A DNA stretch of 62,678 bases from Hemicentrotus pulcherrimus (lineage: Eukaryota > Echinodermata > Echinoidea > Camarodonta > Strongylocentrotidae). The notes under the pieces were generated by a model. That model did no database searches, was not told where the DNA came from, and saw only the letters and a list, made by a program, of their open reading frames with translations. Positions 25,453 through 37,614 of this stretch are shown here, piece after piece. Position 1 is the stretch's first letter, and each line of letters begins with the position of its first letter. The position numbers and the translations under genes are program-made. The stretch spans positions 18,325-81,002 of the forward strand of contig BEXV01000113.1 of assembly GCA_003118195.1 (NCBI GenBank), read 5' to 3'.

Positions 25453-26701
25453 GTCATTATTATGAAGAAATACTGTAATCACTCCATTTCCACTGCTAAA
25501 GGAAAAATGTTGAACCCACCCAGTTTATTATTGAAGCCAAGTTCATGAACAAACACCAATTCAAGGACATATTTTTTACTCCTCCTCTTTCTGAGAATGA
25601 AATAGAAGAACACAAATAAGATGACCCAATTAATTCCAGTGCCACTATCAATATCAGTTCACTCTCTTTGTAATGATACAAATAGAAGAAGAAAAAATTC
25701 TATGGCATATCCGTCCGGGCTTTTCCAAAGCACTATAGGAGTATTCAATTACACAAATAATGTTATCTTTTGTGACGATTTCAAATGGAGATATTCACAA
25801 AAACTGTTGCAATTTGTAAAGAATATAGCTGTGTTTCTGTATGGATATACATATCAGTATAACAGAATGGGTAAGAAGTGAGTAATAACATGGCATTTAC
25901 AGGAGCTAACAATATTAGACATCTATTAAAGGAAGGTGTGGACTGAATATACTTAACCCTCTGACTACTGACTTCTCACATTCCCATAGACTTCATACAG
26001 GAGCCACCCAGTTCCCAAATGTAAAGGGCTAAACATTTGAGGAAATCAGAATAATAGAACCGCTGGAAGCTGCAAATTACAAGGTATTTAAAGAGAGAGC
26101 AACATGTGAAGATAAAGATAACGAGGTGCCTCAAGCACTGCCCATTAATTGTGCAAAGTATGCATTGGTAATAGTTGCAAATTGCAAAAAAATATAAAGA
26201 TGGTACACCTGGGGGAATATATAAATGATAGCCCATAATCTTCTGATGGCAAAATTACAATCACGATGTACAATTGCACAATCTTTAAGTGCCGATTATC
26301 ATTCCAGTCTAATTACATTCATTACAGGAACGTGAGAGAAATTTCTTTGGGATTTCATTCCTATGGCAGTGGTATTTCCCTACCCGTGGGCGTGACATTA
26401 CATCCATTAACATCCGTTCTTATGTGAAGTGAGAAAATTGACCTGGGATTACAAGGCTTGTCCAATATCTTTGGTTACTTTCCAGAGGAATTAGCTATAT
26501 GGGCATTTTTTTTTACTTCTTTTGGTGGGTGATCAGGTCCCCAGCCTACAGCACTGGTTGACTAACCGTATGTGACCTAGTTGTGATTGTAAGAGTCTCT
26601 GACCACTGACGGAAAGTGAAGATCAAAGGAAATCCACAAGACAAGAAGATACTTGGATGATTGGATATTGGTATCTTACATCCAAATATGAGACAGGGAT
26701 A

Positions 26702-27211
26702 TTAAAGGTAATGCAAAGTTATGGGAAATTTTGAAAATTTGGTGGATAATGATTCTTTACAATTTTGATATATTTGGATGCCCCTGTGGAGGTATAATAA
26801 GCACTAAAAAAATTAGCCCCTAAAACACTTCTGCTTTCGAGAAAAAATGAAAATGAAAATTTATTGGTACTCCCGATAAATTTTGATAAATTTCAAATAG
26901 CGCATACGGCCGTACAATGGTAGCTGCGACCCTGAAAATTTCAAAATATGTAGTTGTGATATATAACTACCAAACTGGAATAGCTTACCGGTCAAAATTA
27001 GTCAGGAAACATTGTTTTATAGCTTAATTAATATCTTGACCTTGAGAGGGCGCTATACAACATAGAGAGTTTGTTATTAATAATTTCATAACTTTAGACT
27101 CGATTTCAACCGCGACAGCGAACACTGCATATTGTAGGATCGCATATGCTTCCAATATGTTTATTTGAACCAAATTCATGGCCCCGTACCAAAACTTTGT
27201 ATTACCTTTAA
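26702..27211. mobile_element. TTAA-bounded MITE, family D, copy 2
   Basis: A 510-bp element with TTAA at both edges and terminal repeat TTAAAGGTAATGCAAAGTT. About 36 bp longer than copy 1, mainly because of an internal segment near 26815-26855. Confidence 0.87.
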
Positions 27212-27267
27212 GGGGAGACAAAGGGAAAGGAGATACAGAGAAAAAGGGAAGATGTACCGGTATGATG

Positions 27268-27372
27268 TAAAGCCAGGGTAATAATATGATTGCAGGGCCC
27301 TCAGGGAAAACAGTATTAATACTGATGAGGCTACCCTGGGTAAACAAGGAATATAATAATTATTATTATCAG
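27268..27372 (+). mobile_element. LINE/SINE 3' tail fragment
   Basis: AGGGCCCTCAGGGAAAACAG, GATGAGGCTACCCTGGG and an AAT/ATT tail match, inverted, the fragment at 33486-33628. They resemble the 3' untranslated end of the LINE at 36769. It includes a perfect 14-bp palindrome CAGTATTAATACTG at 27311-27324. Confidence 0.62.
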
Positions 27373-27373
27373 T

Positions 27374-27557
27374 AGTAGTGGTGGTGGTGTGGTGGTGGTG
27401 GTGGTGGTGGTGGTGGTGGTGGTGGTGTGGTGATGGTGATGGTGGTGGTAGTAGTAGTTGTAGTGTCAGAGAGTTAGAAAAGAGAGAGAGGGAGGGAGAG
27501 GGAGGGAGGGAGAAGGGAGAGAGAGAGAGGGGGAGAAAGAGAGAGAGAGAGAGAGAG

Positions 27558-27592
<35 letters not shown>

Positions 27593-27632
27593 ATGTGTGA
27601 GAGAGAGAGAAAGAGAGAGAGCAAGAGAGATG
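27374..27632. repeat. Compound microsatellite GGT / GA / GT / GA
   Basis: GGT units (27377-27450), GA (27478-27562), GT (27562-27590) and GA again (27599-27632). Long open frames on both strands here are artefacts. Confidence 0.95.
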
Positions 27633-27855
27633 GCAACATGAAGACTAGAGACAGACAGACAGACAGACAAGGAAGGAAGGAGGAACTGAAAAGTCGCAAG
27701 CAATGAAACTTTAAGAATAAAATTCAATGATCATTAGCATCAAATATGATAAGGTAGAGGATAAGAGGACGATCAGAAATAGGCATACAGTCTACGTACA
27801 AGGGAAGTAATGTTATATTTTCATACATCTCAATAAGATCTTAAGATTATCTTAC

Positions 27856-28191
27856 CCTTCTATTAGCATGTCTCTTAACGATATAAGCGCATCCGACGAT
27901 GGTGGCTGCTATACAGATCAGACACGCTACAATATTTGCGACACAGATGATGAACATCACCAGTCGTATCGTGGACGAAATAGTAGAACAATCTTTGACG
28001 CCCTCCACCGAGATTGCATTTTCGGTTGGGGTGCACGGAAGCGAGGAGGTACAACAGTAACAGACCAGGGTGCCAGGGTGCTTGGTGCATCCCGTCAAGA
28101 CCTGAAGCTCTGCACAGCTCAGACCTGATAGGGCGGTCGCTACGAGGTGAAGGACGACACATAATGCTGATAGGAAGGTGAAGAAACTTAT
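27856..28191 (-). CDS. ENTREP: ENTREP/FAM189-like protein, internal exon: third and fourth membrane helices with cysteine-rich loop
   Basis: This is an internal exon of 336 nt (112 codons), phase 0 at both ends. On the minus strand it follows an acceptor (TCTGTAATTACAG) and ends at AGAAGG/GTAAGA. A stop codon (TAA) lies in frame just inside the upstream intron, which supports the boundary. Residues 1-24 form a hydrophobic helix (starts ISFFTFLSALCVVLHLV). Residues 25-75 form a loop with Cys at 26, 35, 44, 46, 47, 53 and 68. Residues 76-104 form a second helix, followed by the basic cytosolic stop-transfer KRHANRR. The loop pattern C-Y-C-C, then C-T-P-T-E-N-A, then D-C-S is what I recall for the second extracellular loop of vertebrate ENTREP/FAM189 proteins, four-pass CD20-like proteins of endosomes and plasma membrane. 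The family call is from memory of the pattern, not from a search. The exons for helices 1-2 were not found to the right. A tetraspan of the MS4A type is the main alternative, but the PPxY exon next to it argues for ENTREP. Confidence 0.8.
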
Positions 28192-29565
28192 CTGTAATTA
28201 CAGAGGATAAAAGAAAAAAAGAAAGAAAATATTTAATGAAGAATACTTGCATCATTACAACATTGATAGACAAACATTACTCCAACAAGAGCAGGAAAAC
28301 ATCTTTAGATCTGTGGTGAAATTCATTGTTTACAGTTGTCAGTATCATACTGCTGTTCATTTCATTAGTGGGTAATAGGTTAGCTAATTTGTGGACATCA
28401 TTAAAATGGGTTATATGAAATAGCATCACAGCTGACAATCTGCAATAAAAGGGGGTTGTTTACAATAAAATAGGTGTGATTAAAACACTGATGACGTACA
28501 TGTACTTAAAGGTGTGTTGTTCTACATTCCTCCATTGCTTACTAATTGCTATTCCATCAACTCACTTCTGCTTTACCCTTAAACTTTGCCCAAAATAATC
28601 ACATTAGTGCTCGCATCTCATTCGGCCTTCTATCTCGGCCGCTACCCTCCTCCCCGTCTCACTCCCTGGGCGCATATCACCGAAGCGATACCCAATCGGA
28701 GGAGAAAGCTCCTGGCTGTTTCTCGGCTGCTTTCATGGGCTGAGGCCAAGGGAACATGGTGATATTGAAACAAGGCGCAGATGGGCTGATTAAACAGGAG
28801 CAGACGCACTTTGGTGAAACTTGAGCAAATAGGGAAGAGGTTGTAAGGAAGAAGATGCGACTCGGCACATGTGTTCATTCCCCAAGAAGTCAATAGAGAA
28901 ACCAAATCTGAAATTGAATCTTATTTCAGAGTAAACAGGAAAGAAGTAGAGAAGGAAAGTTTCTATCAAGCAACTTAACCAACCTACTTATTCTATTTCA
29001 TCCTATCTGTATTATGAACATATTACATATCAGCATGGGTTTGATACATTTGACTGCTCTGCATAATGATCAGATACCTTGCACGATAACATCTCAATGC
29101 TACAAAAACAGATGAGCAAAGATTATGACCTAAAACTACATTGTAGAAGAAAAAATATTAGATGCCAATATTTACTCCTGTCGAGTTTAAAAAAAAGAAA
29201 ATATGAAATTCATGCTCCAATCATCTTTTACATCCATTGATAATAAGATAATAAAAAGAAATTTGTATTAATGGCAAATTGTAATTTTTAAACATTAACC
29301 ATTTTCTCTACTACTTCTCATTATCAAACTTCCATTATACCGAGGTATTATTTGAGGGGAAAAAGATGCTCTGTCACAAGCATACAATCATGTTGTTATT
29401 TTCTACCACTAGATGGCAGTACATCACTGCACCATTCTCTCCACATTAACAACATCAGTACAGCTCAAATTCACTATGGTCACAAGAGGGGGCTATACCT
29501 CAAAGCTCACAGCACTCATCTATTTTTAAAATTTTAATTTCTAGTTATTTTTTAAATTCTCTCTA
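28192..29565. other. Upstream intron with GC-richer island
   Basis: This is non-coding sequence just upstream of the helix 3-4 exon in gene direction. Most of it is AT-rich. The stretch at about 28600-28880 is clearly GC-richer and contains several CpGs (for example ctcggccgct). Open frames on both strands there have no splice context or recognisable protein, so I treat it as a possible regulatory or conserved non-coding patch. Confidence 0.4.
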
Positions 29566-29949
29566 TTAAAGAGAAGGTTGAGTTCTGGGAAGAGGTGAAA
29601 AATAATTCGTGAACTTTATCATTTGTTATAATGAAAGTGTGGAAGAACATCAGATAAAACATGTTCCCTGAAAAGCATGGCTCTTCAAATGCCTTCATAT
29701 TCTGAATACGTCATGTTTATCGTAAAACTCGGGGGGGAGGTTTTTTTCGCCACGTGTTCGTGCAGTCCCATATACATCTTTCTGTGTACCGTGTTTGTAA
29801 CTTTACCAAATTTCTTATCATTTTGATGATTCCAGAACCTTGCAATACACACACATTCTTATATGCTAGGTGATCAAGCTTTTCTGGTCGATTCCACACC
29901 GTTTCTTTCACAATGCAATCGCACGACCACTACTCAACTTCATCTTTAA
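29566..29949. mobile_element. TTAA-bounded MITE, subfamily B, copy 2 (inverted)
   Basis: The 384-bp element has TTAA at both edges: left TTAAAGAGAAGGTTGAGTTC, right inverse TTAAAGATGAAGTTGAGTAG. Read inverted it follows the element at 11442-11837 along its whole length (GGTGATCAAGC, ACATCTTTCTGTGTA, GGGAACATGTTTTA inverted). Confidence 0.85.
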
Positions 29950-30072
29950 ATCAAATATGATTTAACTGCAGTCATCCTTTCATTTTATACATGAAAAAAA
30001 AAATAAAAAAATATCACTCTACTTTTTATCAATTCCAATTTACAATACAGCTACCGGTATTACAATCCACAA

Positions 30073-30074
30073 TG

Positions 30075-30112
<38 letters not shown>

Positions 30113-30155
30113 GTCATCATCATCACCTTCATCATCATCATCAACATCATCATCC

Positions 30156-30194
<39 letters not shown>

Positions 30195-30240
30195 TTATCA
30201 TCCTCATCATCATCCTCATCATCATCATCATCATCACCAC
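30073..30240. repeat. TCA trinucleotide repeat
   Basis: About 55 TCA units with few substitutions, giving poly-Ser and poly-Met frames without meaning. Confidence 0.95.
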
Positions 30241-31017
30241 CAGTGATTTACTACAACTTTGTTTCCATCTCTTCAGCTGTTACAAAACATCCTTAATAAT
30301 ACCTTCAAGGCATACATACTCCGCATATGATAATGAAACTCAGTACATCACATCACCTCTTTATCTATAATAATGACAAAACCAATTAGCTTCATACAAG
30401 AACACCATCAATTGCTAATGGCCTTTCTCCTTTAACATACAAAGATACATTTCATATGAAATTGAAACTGATTTATATCACACACACAAAAAAGCAATCA
30501 AACTCACAAGCAATAATGCAGATCTATAATTGAAGAAGTCAATCAGTTATTTTGCAACTGTTATTACCCTGACAGTCCTGACCCTCCATGGTTCTTATTA
30601 ATATTCATAAGTGTCCCATGCAAGGGGTTAAAGCTCGTCGTAAGGCAGAAAGAAGCTCCATCTAATGGTTTCAATTTAGCTTGAGCATGATGAAGAGAGA
30701 CCTAGTGGAACTAATTTCCCTTCGGACTAATACAGGTTTGATGGGTCTAGCAGTCGCTCTTCAGTTTATATACCATCTGGACTATCTTCCTCATCTCTGC
30801 TTCTATGCATGTACATCACTTGTTCTATGTTAGGAGGAAAACCTTACAGTACACAACATTCGTTGATATTGCATCTTTATGTCAATATTATAAGCATCCC
30901 TGAGGGAGGGGGAGGCACCCAAAATATTTGGAAATAAAATTACAATGTTGCCATAAAATGCATTTCTTTATAAAAGTATGTTCTCTGTACTGTCAAACAT
31001 CTTAGCAATCTATAGAT

Positions 31018-31048
31018 CCGGGAGGGGAGGGGGGGGGGGGGGAAGGGG
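31018..31048. repeat. G-rich homopolymer tract
   Basis: GGGAGGGGAGG then 16 or more G. Could form a G-quadruplex; it may also be poorly sequenced. Confidence 0.85.
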
Positions 31049-33485
31049 GCTGACAATCCTTGATTTGCCCATCCAATATGTATGTACCGGTAATACGACA
31101 CACTTTCTGATTAATTCTGATTAATTAATTTTTCCAAATAGCTAAACAATGGGTTTATGCTTAGCATTTATCTTGAATAACATAAAAGTGAGGAAAAATA
31201 TATTGTTTTAACTTTCTGATTGGAAAAATTAAGGATAAAGGAATGAAAATCGAAATAACAAGAAAATGTTTAACTAGACATAAAATTATCATAACAAATT
31301 ATTAGTAGGCTTTACTTGATCTTCTTGGAGAGCACAACAAAGAAGAGAAAGACACATTAGGAAGAACCGTTCTTGAATGAAGAGTACTGCTGTTGGAGTA
31401 TTCAAATGTTGTTCCAGAATTTTTTTCATGATCAGAAGCACAATTCAAATTTGATTAAATTTGTCATTCTATCAGAAGAACTGCCAAATCTACATTTTAT
31501 ATTATAATTCTATATAAACTATCAGTGCATGTACATAACATGCATGTCTTGCATGAGGAACACAGAATGGTCAATCAAGTATTTCTTGATATTGCTGTGC
31601 GGCTCATTGTATTTGTTTCAGTCCATAATTGTCTCAAAACAAAATGACAGGATGAGGAAGATGAATGATACCTCAATCCTAGTCAACCATCCCCAGAAGA
31701 CTAACCTCTCAAATTAAGACCCCAAGCTATTGCTAAACATAGATACAGGAGGATGTAAAAGATGTAATTAGAATGCCAAACACAAACTTGTCATCATTCC
31801 TCCCTGGATAATACCCATTGAAACATGAGTCATCGATATTAACCTTATTTTCATGAATGCCTGTTTATCATAGGATATCACTACACATCATAACAACCCC
31901 AGGGGGAACCCATTCAAATATAATGTTGTCAAAGCTCATTACAAACATGCAAAGGAGGGCAATGTTCCCATAATCACCCATACTACTGAAACATGTAGTC
32001 TATAATTAACTTGTTATCATTTATAACCAGTTACTTAATTACCTAAATGATCAAAATCCCTCTTGCTCCAGATAATGAAAACTAGAAATAGTTGCATTTT
32101 CCAGGTTACAATTGGTACTTTTCAGCAAAAACAAAAACAAAAACAATTCTTTTAGGAAAACAGGTTCAACAAATATATTTGATACAGTGGTAATGTGTTT
32201 AGTTGCACTTTTCTGCATTTCACTTTCTCTTTAAATCATGTAATTCATTGCTAGTAATACTGATTCTAGTTATTTTGGTCCATATCCAAATAACTCTAGA
32301 CTAATGTATTGTACATCTCACATAATTTATGTACACAATGTAAAAACATCCAACCAAAATAACAGCCCTGAATCACTGCCCTAATTCACTGCCCTCTAGA
32401 TCACTGCCAAAATAAATTTCTTGAAATCACTTACTAAGTAAGTTACATTTGTAAATGTCACATGTACTAGCTCAATGCTCCCAGGTATGATTACCAATGT
32501 CATCCTATATCATGGAGTATATGTTTATAGAGTGGATTCTGGCTAGGTGGTCATTGATCTCAGTAAGTAAACAAATCTCTCAGAACTCTCAATACTGACA
32601 TTTTCCGGAATCTAATTTGTCTATCTTCAATAAGAATATCATTGTCCCGAGTGATGTAATATGATAGAGCATTATCCAAGCGGAAGGGCATTTTTTGTTC
32701 TTGTATTCATTCACTCAAAATATAGAGTATATCAAGTAAAAGATACTGTTAAATTGTTACCTAAAATTTAGTCACACTTAGGCCTAATGGGGAAGACAAG
32801 AAATTTGAAAGATTATGGTTTCATATTCTCCTTTGATGTATAAAAATGTACAAATAAACATTTCTGGATACTACATGTACATAGTTTTCAGTTTGATTTT
32901 GGCCACATATAATTATTACCTTTTAGAGGTTGAGAAAATTGAGATAAAAATCAGCTGCAAATAATGACAACATTAATAGACACAAAATGTTTTTACAAAA
33001 CACCTTTAAGTATCCAGATAGCCACAATCGGATTTTGGTTTATTTTTGTTCTCATACAGTTAACTAACTGGAATCCAAATTTAATATTCACCCTGCAAAA
33101 TGACATATCCCATGATGATAAATAACTCACACATTAAAAACTTTTCATTTTTATGCACTAGCCTTCAATGCTTGTGAAAATAGACATACTGAATTGAAAC
33201 ACAGTATAGAATAGCTCCCTCTTGTGTCGTTTCACATTTATTGCCAGAAGCTGTAGCAGACTACAGTGGATTTGTTACTGCAGTGGACATGCATGTAGGC
33301 CTTCACACAACATATTCTCAGAAATTCTTATGTCTCGACATTATAAACAAAATATGTACAGTCTTACTATAACTTCAATACCCATGGCATGTTGGCCTTT
33401 TACTAATAAATAAGAGGAGAAAAATAGGTAATTGTCAAAGAATCTTAGAAGCTGATAATACCTCAATAGATAGGTCTAAACTTTT

Positions 33486-33628
33486 ATGATGGTAATAATA
33501 ATAATAGTAATAATAATTATGATAATAATAATATGTATTGTTTACCAAGGGTAGCCTCATTAGTATTGATACTTTTCTCCCTGAGGGCCCTGCAATTCTA
33601 TAAATATTACTCTGGCTTTAGGCAAACT
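33486..33628 (-). mobile_element. LINE/SINE 3' tail fragment, inverted copy
   Basis: The plus strand shows a TAA-rich tail (33490-33535), then GGGTAGCCTCATTAGTATTG and CCCTGAGGGCCCTGCAAT. This is the inverse of the module at 27268-27372. Confidence 0.62.
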
Positions 33629-34334
33629 ACATGTACCATGAAAAGGGCAATAAAGCATTCAAGGAATTTATTCCTTTCTACACATATCATTCTAGAAATG
33701 CATGTTTCAAACATATCTGTGATTTCCATCATGTCATTATGACTACCGGTATTCATTAAACATACCACCATGATCTCAACACGTGATTCCTTAGTTTACA
33801 AGCAACACACACCCAGTACCACTTCAGATACACAAGAGAGGTGAGTGTAAACAACCCCACTGTTGACTGACCATGCATAGAGAGTTCACTGACCTCAAAC
33901 TGTCTGTGTTTTTTTTCCCTAGGAGGCAATATATATTAGTGTTTAGAATGAATGAGGCATGAAAGAGGATGGGCAGCCGAAAATGATAATTATTTATGAG
34001 CTGTTCATCATTACAACGTTGGAGATAGATGGGGCAGCTAGCCAACTGGATTCGCTAGAAATAAATACTTTCTCCATGGATGACTATAATCGATCAAATA
34101 AACCTACAAAATACATGTGAGATACAAGCACTGAAAATTAAGAAAATTAAATTCAAGCTGTATTTTTTATTTGAATTTTATCTCAAAATGAATTACATAC
34201 AACAGTTATGCATGTTAGAAGATAACTGATGTCGAGGGTACTGACTTGCATGCTGCCATCATACAAGAACCATGATGTGGAGTACATATTCTATTCTTCA
34301 AAATTACAAGAAGTTTAGACATATGAAGGAAAGA

Positions 34335-34384
34335 AGGGGGAGGATGGGAAAGGAAGAGAGAGACAGAGAAAGAGAGACAGAGAA

Positions 34385-34417
<33 letters not shown>

Positions 34418-34460
34418 CAGAGATAGAGATAGAAAGAGAGAGAGAGAGAAAGAGAGAGTT
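34335..34460. repeat. GA-rich microsatellite
   Basis: GAGACAGA and GA repeats with open frames on both strands that are low complexity. Confidence 0.93.
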
Positions 34461-36768
34461 GTCATTGACATACCATACACTGTATCACAATGATTGACCT
34501 GGATGCTAGTTGTCAAGCAGTGAATGTGAATCAACAGGATGAAAGTTAATGGATCTTCTCTTCATACAATTACAAAGTGGATTGCATGATGTTGAGGTGA
34601 GATGAGTAGAGGGGGGTTCACTATTAATCAACACATCTATACCTTCCATTTTCAGTTTTAAGATCCTTCAGGGTATTCCAAACAAAGATATTTACATTTT
34701 ACTTTAAAAAAATTAATGACAATTTTCGTGTCAGAAATATTGCAGATAATCACATCCACTTCTGAGAAACATTTCTGTTTATAAAGCTTGTGTTGCTTCT
34801 GTTTCTCGATGAACGCTACATTGTCAGGTTTGATTTAAAATCCCATTCAACGTTTAGGGTCAAACTATCTGTAACATCATGAAAATAAATATTTCCTTGC
34901 ATACTTTCATTTGCAGACATGGTTTTTTGCTAGATTAAAGAGGATTAGAGCAAGGATTAAATACCATCTGCTAACGACAGGTCAGCTCTATCCCCAACGG
35001 TGTTCTTAGAGTGCTTGACCTCAACAGATCAGCTCCATGGGCAATCAAAGCAGAGATGGTTGCAATTATTCTCTTGCTCCTGTTGTTACAGACGACTTGA
35101 GATCTATATACACTTCCTCATACTTATTGAAGCCATTTGAATTTAGCGGATAACCTGTAGGCCTGCTTAATACTATTTAATCTGCACTCCTGCTGAATTT
35201 CTGAATAGTATAATTGGTAAAATCTTCAAACACTGATGCATATATTCCCCATTTGATTTTAAATCCCTGGCTTTATTGTTTGTTTAGGATATGCTAGAAT
35301 TCTTCTATTCATAGAAGACAGATTGTAAAAGTAAAAGTGCTAATCTCAATTGCTTCTTTACATTGCTGGCTGACTTGTTCTCTGTTCAAGTACTGCGTAT
35401 TGCGTTTTTCACAAAATATATAGATCTCTACTTCGTGCAAAATTGGTAATCTCAAATAATAGACCACCATCAAAACAGAGTTAGAAAAATAACATGTGAC
35501 CACTGTCACATCGAAGGAATGTTACTATGGTATGTCTCTGATTGTTTATTCTTTTCACACAATTGAATTTCCCATGAAAACTTGAATAAAAATGTCAAGC
35601 CTAGATGACGCTTCCAACAACCGTTGAATGAAATGAAATGACGTTTTGATCCCAGGGGTCTATCCATGTATCAATCAATCCAAATAGTACGTCACTATAT
35701 CAACAACCAGTCTGTTATAACTCAACATTGGTACAGAGGTGAGAAATGAATATCATATCCCTATAACACCAGGCATGAGTGGTTCTATTGACATTGGGTC
35801 ATAAGTAAATATATTTGATCTCAACTACTAGCTTGAATGGAGTATAAAACTGGTATCAAGTGTCTATATTGTGTGGGTGAAAAATGTATTGTATTCGGAA
35901 TACTGGCTGAAAGATCTTGAAACATATTTTGAGAAAAAACACAAAACAGCAGCAGTGTAGTATAGGTGACATAAACAGGGGTAAAGAAATAGAATTGACT
36001 TCAGATGAATTTGAATTTACAATATTTTTCTTGCCACTATGACAACTTAGACGCCCTTGGGTTTCAAATGGTATTTCATGTAATTCATTTTCATAGATTC
36101 CTTTAAAAAATTCTGTTCTGTTGTGATCATCGATTAGATATGATAATGTAATTTTGTTTCCAAGCACACCCAGATGAATACTCTCATCAGGGAAAAGACT
36201 CCAATGGAATGGGAGGAGAAAGAATACCCCCTAAGGTGAGAATGATGAGAATGAGATGGGGAAGGAGAATGCTCTGGAACCCACAAGGTGAAGAGACATA
36301 CGCTGTGTTCACATTAAAGATTCTTTATCATCAAGAACTCAAATTGTCATTATCATAGATTGCAGAAATCATTTTCAAAGTTCACTCTTGGCAAAACCAA
36401 ATTAATTAAAATAATACTTTTTAAAAAATTAAAAAATTAAAAAATTAAAGCATCCTTTCACATCAATTACAGTTGAGGATCCTTCGAATGCAAATATCAA
36501 CCTCTGTACTTTATAGATTCATCTACTGTGCATAGAGCTAGGGCAACTAGGATACTTATTCCTCCGGGAATATTTCAAAGGGTGTTTGCACAATTATTGT
36601 TCTCAGGCAAATTATAGATTCTGCCTCATGTGTCGGAAAACTCATTTTCTATTTTCATATCTAATGATATTCTGGTGGCATCATACATTCCACATCTCAA
36701 TTTCAATAATCTAGGAGTATAGTGAACCCACTTGAAGCAAAATTTTCAGCCTTGTTCACATGTAATGT

Positions 36769-37395
36769 AATTTTATTTATTTATTTATATTTCACCAGGG
36801 TAGCCCATTCAACAAAAAGTTAGTATTCCATGAGGCCCTGTAAAACATGTATATACAATTAAAAAGAAAAAACAAACAATTAGGTATGAATACATTAATA
36901 GAACAGTATTACATATTGAAAATAAATATACAATATCAAACATATTAATCAGTGTCAATTATGATGAATGCTATTATAAATAGATCACTTGCTAAGAGAG
37001 TACAGGATTAAGTAAAAAAAGCGAGAGAGAGAGCTTTAAAAAAAAAATATATATAGAGGCAGACTTGCAGTCAAAAATAATTTTAAAAAGGTGTTCCTCA
37101 AAACCTATCCTGATTCAACAGCAAGGTGGAAACATATTTCTTAAGTGCCAATTTGAAGGTCTTTACATTACTTATCTGCTTAATATTAGAAGGTAATTTA
37201 TTCCAAAGAGAAGCACCATCATAACTTATTGCATTATTAAGGTATTCAGTATGACATTTATCAATAATCAGGTCATGATGAGTACATTGCAGTGTGTAAA
37301 AATTATGTTGAGTTGATACTTCTTGAAAAACATCTTTGTGAAAGTCTGAAGATAAATCGTTAAGACATTTAAAAACAAATATACATCTAAAGTTT
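36769..37395 (-). pseudogene. Decayed LINE 3' end, minus strand
   Basis: On the minus strand the frame at about 37230-37130 reads GASLWNKLPSNIKQISN followed by VKTFKLALKKYV, the LWN-LP / FK-LK block that ends non-LTR reverse-transcriptase proteins. Upstream the frame is broken by stops and at least one shift. The 3' untranslated part contains GGGTAGCCC-like sequence (inverted) and ends in an ATAAATAAAT tail at 36769-36790. It belongs to a different LINE group from the copy at 57177. Confidence 0.72.
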
Positions 37396-37614
37396 CAAAC
37401 AAACACCACCTAAAAATAAACTGACTGAAGCATAGTTCATGGAACATTTCTGCGTGAAAGGTGCACCCCTGAGTGAGATTATTGAGGTCAGGGACCTTTG
37501 TGCATAGCTACTGTTTTTTCATCCCCCACTTGCTGTTCATTTATTACACATAGAAAATTGTTTTATTTTGTAGCAACGGTCTCTTTGAGGTGGTTTACCA
37601 TGTCGTGCAAATGG

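Larger units (their letters stand above)
19339..27855 (-). other. Intron between the two ENTREP-like exons
   Basis: This 8.5 kb phase-0 intron runs from the GTAAGA donor at 27855-27850 to the acceptor AG at 19340-19339. It contains two copies of a TTAA-bounded MITE, a hAT-type element, a tandem allelic duplication, a 22-bp VNTR, a LINE/SINE tail and a compound GGT/GA/GT microsatellite. I saw no additional exon that keeps frame and splice sites, but a short one could be missed. Confidence 0.65.
29950..36768. other. Upstream non-coding region
   Basis: Apart from the listed microsatellites and the LINE tail at 33486-33628, I see AT-rich sequence. Moderately GC-richer patches at about 30600-30800 and 34960-35110 have no supported reading. 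Confidence 0.45.

Noticed and set aside
27176..27727. 183-codon frame on the minus strand and 87-codon frame on the plus strand
   Set aside because: Run through a GGT/GA/GT microsatellite and part of a MITE; low complexity (poly-His, Ser-Leu).
28642..28905. 87-codon minus-strand frame in the GC-richer island considered as the helix 1-2 exon
   Set aside because: It lacks paired hydrophobic helices and the splice phase needed to join the exon at 28191.
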